From Pseudomonas helleri (GTDB lineage: Bacteria; Pseudomonadota; Gammaproteobacteria; Pseudomonadales; Pseudomonadaceae), in the NCBI RefSeq assembly GCF_009600315.1, contig NZ_WIWC01000012.1, forward strand, positions 1-64,000: 64,000 nt of DNA, read 5' to 3'. Position numbers and translations under genes: made by a program. Numbering within the stretch: position 1 is the first letter of the stretch; every line of letters begins with the position of its first letter. The notes beneath the pieces are model-generated. The model was not told the DNA's origin. It saw nothing but the letters and a program-made list of their open reading frames with translations, and did no database searches. This document shows, piece after piece, positions 61,860 through 64,000 of this stretch.

Positions 61860-63265
61860 GCCAGCCGACTGAGATGGGCCAAATGAGCGCTGTTGAACTG
61901 CTGGAGCGCTACCGCAATAAAAGCCTGTCACCCGTCGACGTGACTGAAGATGCGCTGGCACGTATCGAACGCTTCAACCCGCAGGTCAACGCTTACTGCC
62001 ATATTGATGCCGAAGGTGCCCTGCGCTCAGCCCGCGCCTCGGAACAACGCTGGCTTAAAGGCGAACCCCGCGGCGCTCTGGACGGTGTTCCGGCGTCCAT
62101 CAAAGACCTGACGCTGACCCAGGGCATGCCCACGCGCAAGGGCTCGCGAACCACCTCGGCACACGGCCCGTGGGACGTGGATGCACCGTTCACGGCTTTT
62201 ATGCGTCAAGCCGGAGCCGTGTTGCTGGGTAAAACCACTACCCCGGAATTTGGCTGGAAAGGCGTCACGGACAACCCGCTGTACGGCATCACCCGCAACC
62301 CGTGGGACACCCGCATGACGGCAGGTGGTTCGTCTGGCGGTGCGGCGGCCGCGGCTTCCCTCAATCTGGGGGTTTTGCATCAAGGCAGCGATGCCGGAGG
62401 CTCGATCCGCATTCCCTGTGCCTTTACCGGCACGTTCGGGATCAAACCGACCTTCGGTTATGTGCCGCAATGGCCTGCCAGCTCCATGACCATCCTCTCG
62501 CATCTTGGGCCGATGACCCGCACGGTCGAAGACGCCGTCTTGATGCTGCAAACCGTCGCCCAACCAGATGCTCGTGATGGTTTGATCGGCGCACCGCGAA
62601 CCACGCCGTGGTTACCCGCAGAGCAAAGCCTCAAGGGATTGCGCGTGGCTTTCAGCGCCGACTTTGGTTATGTCAGGGTCGATCCGCAGGTGGCTGCCGT
62701 CATCGCCCGTGCGGTGGCGCGCCTGAGTGAACTGGGCGCAGAGGTCGAGTGTGTCGATCCTGGATTTAACGACCCGCTGAATACGTTCAATACGTTATGG
62801 TTTGCCGGAGCGGCCCGCCTGGCCGGGCAACTGGACAGTGCCCAGCGCGACCAGCTGGATCCCGGCCTGCAACGCATCGCCGCACTGGGCGAAGGCATCA
62901 GCCTCAAGGACTACAGCAGCGCCCTTGAGGCGCGCGCCGCGCTGGTGGCGCAGATGAGCGACTTCCATCAACGCTACGACATTCTGGTAACACCGATGTT
63001 GCCCATCACCGCGTTTGCGGCCGGGCATAACGTGCCGCCAGACTCGCACTACCGCGAATGGATGCACTGGACGCCCTTCAGTTACCCCTTCAACCTGACT
63101 CAACAACCTGCCGCGTCAGTGCCTTGCGGTCTGGCAGACAATGGCCTGCCGGTCGGCTTGCAAGTGGTCGGCGCGCGATTTGCCGATGACGCGGTGCTCA
63201 GGGTCTGCCGGGCCTATGAAACACATTTCCCGAGTGACCATCCGCACGCGCCCGGTGGTGGCTAA
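61856..63265 (+). CDS. Amidase-signature hydrolase, cytoplasmic
   Basis: 469 residues without signal peptide. The amidase signature is complete: catalytic Lys in ASIKDLTLTQ, the Ser-cisSer motif in [15 protein letters not shown] and GGSIRIPCAFTGTFGIKP. It overlaps the preceding hydrolase by four bases. A two-enzyme route (amide cleavage plus carbamoyl cleavage) for one transported substrate is a reasonable reading. It is not closely similar to the exported amidase at 41902-43467. Confidence 0.87.
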   Translation: MSQPTEMGQMSAVELLERYRNKSLSPVDVTEDALARIERFNPQVNAYCHIDAEGALRSARASEQRWLKGEPRGALDGVPASIKDLTLTQGMPTRKGSRTTSAHGPWDVDAPFTAFMRQAGAVLLGKTTTPEFGWKGVTDNPLYGITRNPWDTRMTAGGSSGGAAAAASLNLGVLHQGSDAGGSIRIPCAFTGTFGIKPTFGYVPQWPASSMTILSHLGPMTRTVEDAVLMLQTVAQPDARDGLIGAPRTTPWLPAEQSLKGLRVAFSADFGYVRVDPQVAAVIARAVARLSELGAEVECVDPGFNDPLNTFNTLWFAGAARLAGQLDSAQRDQLDPGLQRIAALGEGISLKDYSSALEARAALVAQMSDFHQRYDILVTPMLPITAFAAGHNVPPDSHYREWMHWTPFSYPFNLTQQPAASVPCGLADNGLPVGLQVVGARFADDAVLRVCRAYETHFPSDHPHAPGGG

Positions 63266-63298
63266 ATCTGCACAGGTGTAGCGTCTACGATCGACAGC

Positions 63299-63322
63299 GC
63301 TTAATGGAACGCGCCATTAAGC
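63299..63322. terminator. Inverted repeat at convergent gene ends
   Basis: GCTTAATGG-aacgcg-CCATTAAGC, a perfect 9-bp stem that includes the stop codon of the CigR-like gene. There is no T tract. It could end transcription of the converging operons. Confidence 0.5.
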
Positions 63323-63804
63323 ACTTCATAAATGATGCCGCTGGCCACGGAAACCAGAATCAAATCAGTCCCGGCCTGACGCCACTCATAGCCGTCATAG
63401 TGAGGCAGTTGTTTGGCCAGTCGACCGTCGATTTTTTTGCCGATGCCCGGTGGCAACGGCTTGCCACGCGCAAGGTTCTTTTGAACACCCGGTGGCAATG
63501 CCGGGCCTGGGCTCCAGTAATCGCGATGCTGACCCACGATGCCCAAAGCATGCTGGCGGTTTACGCTGGGGCCCTTGTTGTGGGCATTGCCATCTGGACG
63601 CTTGCCTTGGGGCTGATTACCACCTGGCTTGCCTTGATGCGTATCTTGAGGCTTTTGACCCTGCTGAACGGGCGGCTTTCCTTTATCACCGCCATTACCT
63701 GGCCCATTGCCATTACCGTTCCCGGGATCGGCTAACGCCGTAGCCGAGCCACACGCCAGCGCAAAGCAAGTCAATGCGGTAACCAGTGAACGCGAAGTCA
63801 ACAT
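63301..63804 (-). CDS. CigR/RcnB-family exported protein
   Basis: 167 residues from the ATG at 63804, with GAGAG upstream. A Sec signal peptide (LVTALTCFALACGSATALA) is followed by a Gly/Asn/Pro/Gln/Lys-rich linker of about 60 residues, and a C-terminal RcnB-like domain (GKPLPPGIGKKIDGRLAKQLPHYDGYEWRQAGTDLILV) ends the protein. The domain resembles CigR of Salmonella, described as an anti-virulence regulator. A C-terminal hydrophobic stretch could touch the membrane. Function here is unknown. Confidence 0.8.
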   Translation of the reverse strand: MLTSRSLVTALTCFALACGSATALADPGNGNGNGPGNGGDKGKPPVQQGQKPQDTHQGKPGGNQPQGKRPDGNAHNKGPSVNRQHALGIVGQHRDYWSPGPALPPGVQKNLARGKPLPPGIGKKIDGRLAKQLPHYDGYEWRQAGTDLILVSVASGIIYEVLNGAFH

Positions 63805-64000
63805 ATCAGTACTCTCAAAAAGAAATTTCCTACTCAGCAATCTAGACCTCAAACGTGGATTAGGTTCCACAGCCGCATAAACATATTGTTACAACCTAGG
63901 CCTATGATGCGAAGTCGATACAAGAACTTTGAACCCACGCCTCGATCAATAGTGTGGGATCGCTGCATCCCTGATGGTGATAATTCTCTCCAGAGGTTAA
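63805..64000. other. Upstream region of the CigR-like gene at the window edge
   Basis: 196 bp without a convincing gene. It should contain the promoter of the CigR-like gene; no confident -35/-10 pair was assigned. Confidence 0.5.

Overview
The window looks like a Pseudomonas chromosome (Gammaproteobacteria). The reasons are a moderately high-GC coding style, REP-type palindromes in intergenic gaps, GAGG/AGGAG ribosome binding sites, a vgrG/PldB-type type VI cassette and a proteobacterial steroid-catabolism gene set. No rRNA, tRNA, CRISPR array or transposase gene was seen.

Layout. (1) 1-3371: a tandem repeat, then a tight four-gene minus-strand operon (aminotransferase, acyl carrier protein, KAS III-like synthase, SDR reductase). 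It probably builds an acylated amino sugar for flagellin. (2) 3776-11790: a late flagellar module of lateral (Flag-2) type: flagellin, a ToxR-like membrane regulator, and on the minus strand fliD-fliS-fliT-fliK-fliL-fliA-motA-motB, the order of the lafBCDEFSTU operon. fliD carries a one-base frameshift. Near-consensus sigma-54 promoters precede fliD and the sugar operon. (3) 12324-24687: steroid or bile-acid side-chain catabolism: DUF1329 protein, CoA ligase, two acyl-CoA dehydrogenase pairs, Ltp2-like aldolase, ChsH1- and ChsH2-like hydratase subunits, an SDR and a crotonase. (4) 24688-34349: a repeat-rich gap with a MITE-like element, then a translationally coupled type VI cassette: vgrG, a PldB/Tle5-type phospholipase D, three tandem Sel1-type lipoproteins that are probable immunity proteins, and two small proteins. 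(5) 34471-52370: steroid-nucleus catabolism: FadD3-like ligase, KshB-like reductase, two ketosteroid dehydrogenases, HsaA, Tat-exported amidase, aldehyde dehydrogenase, HsaB-like reductase with a MarR-like tail, SDR, HsaE, HsaG, HsaF, MFS transporter and a nitronate monooxygenase-family (IpdC-like) enzyme. (6) 52538-54968: two divergent L,D-transpeptidases. (7) 55097-63265: a FadR-type regulator with a nested palindrome at its promoter, a Liv-type ABC transporter, a carbamoylase-like hydrolase and an amidase. (8) 63301-63804: a CigR/RcnB-like secreted protein.

How it fits together. Blocks 3 and 5 are complementary halves of an aerobic 9,10-seco steroid pathway, separated by the type VI cassette. 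Two of their divergent promoters share a 16-bp near-palindrome (23814-23829 and 45101-45116), which suggests one common regulator. KshA, HsaC and HsaD are not in the window, so the pathway must be completed elsewhere. The flagellar block has only late genes; basal-body and hook genes would also have to lie elsewhere.
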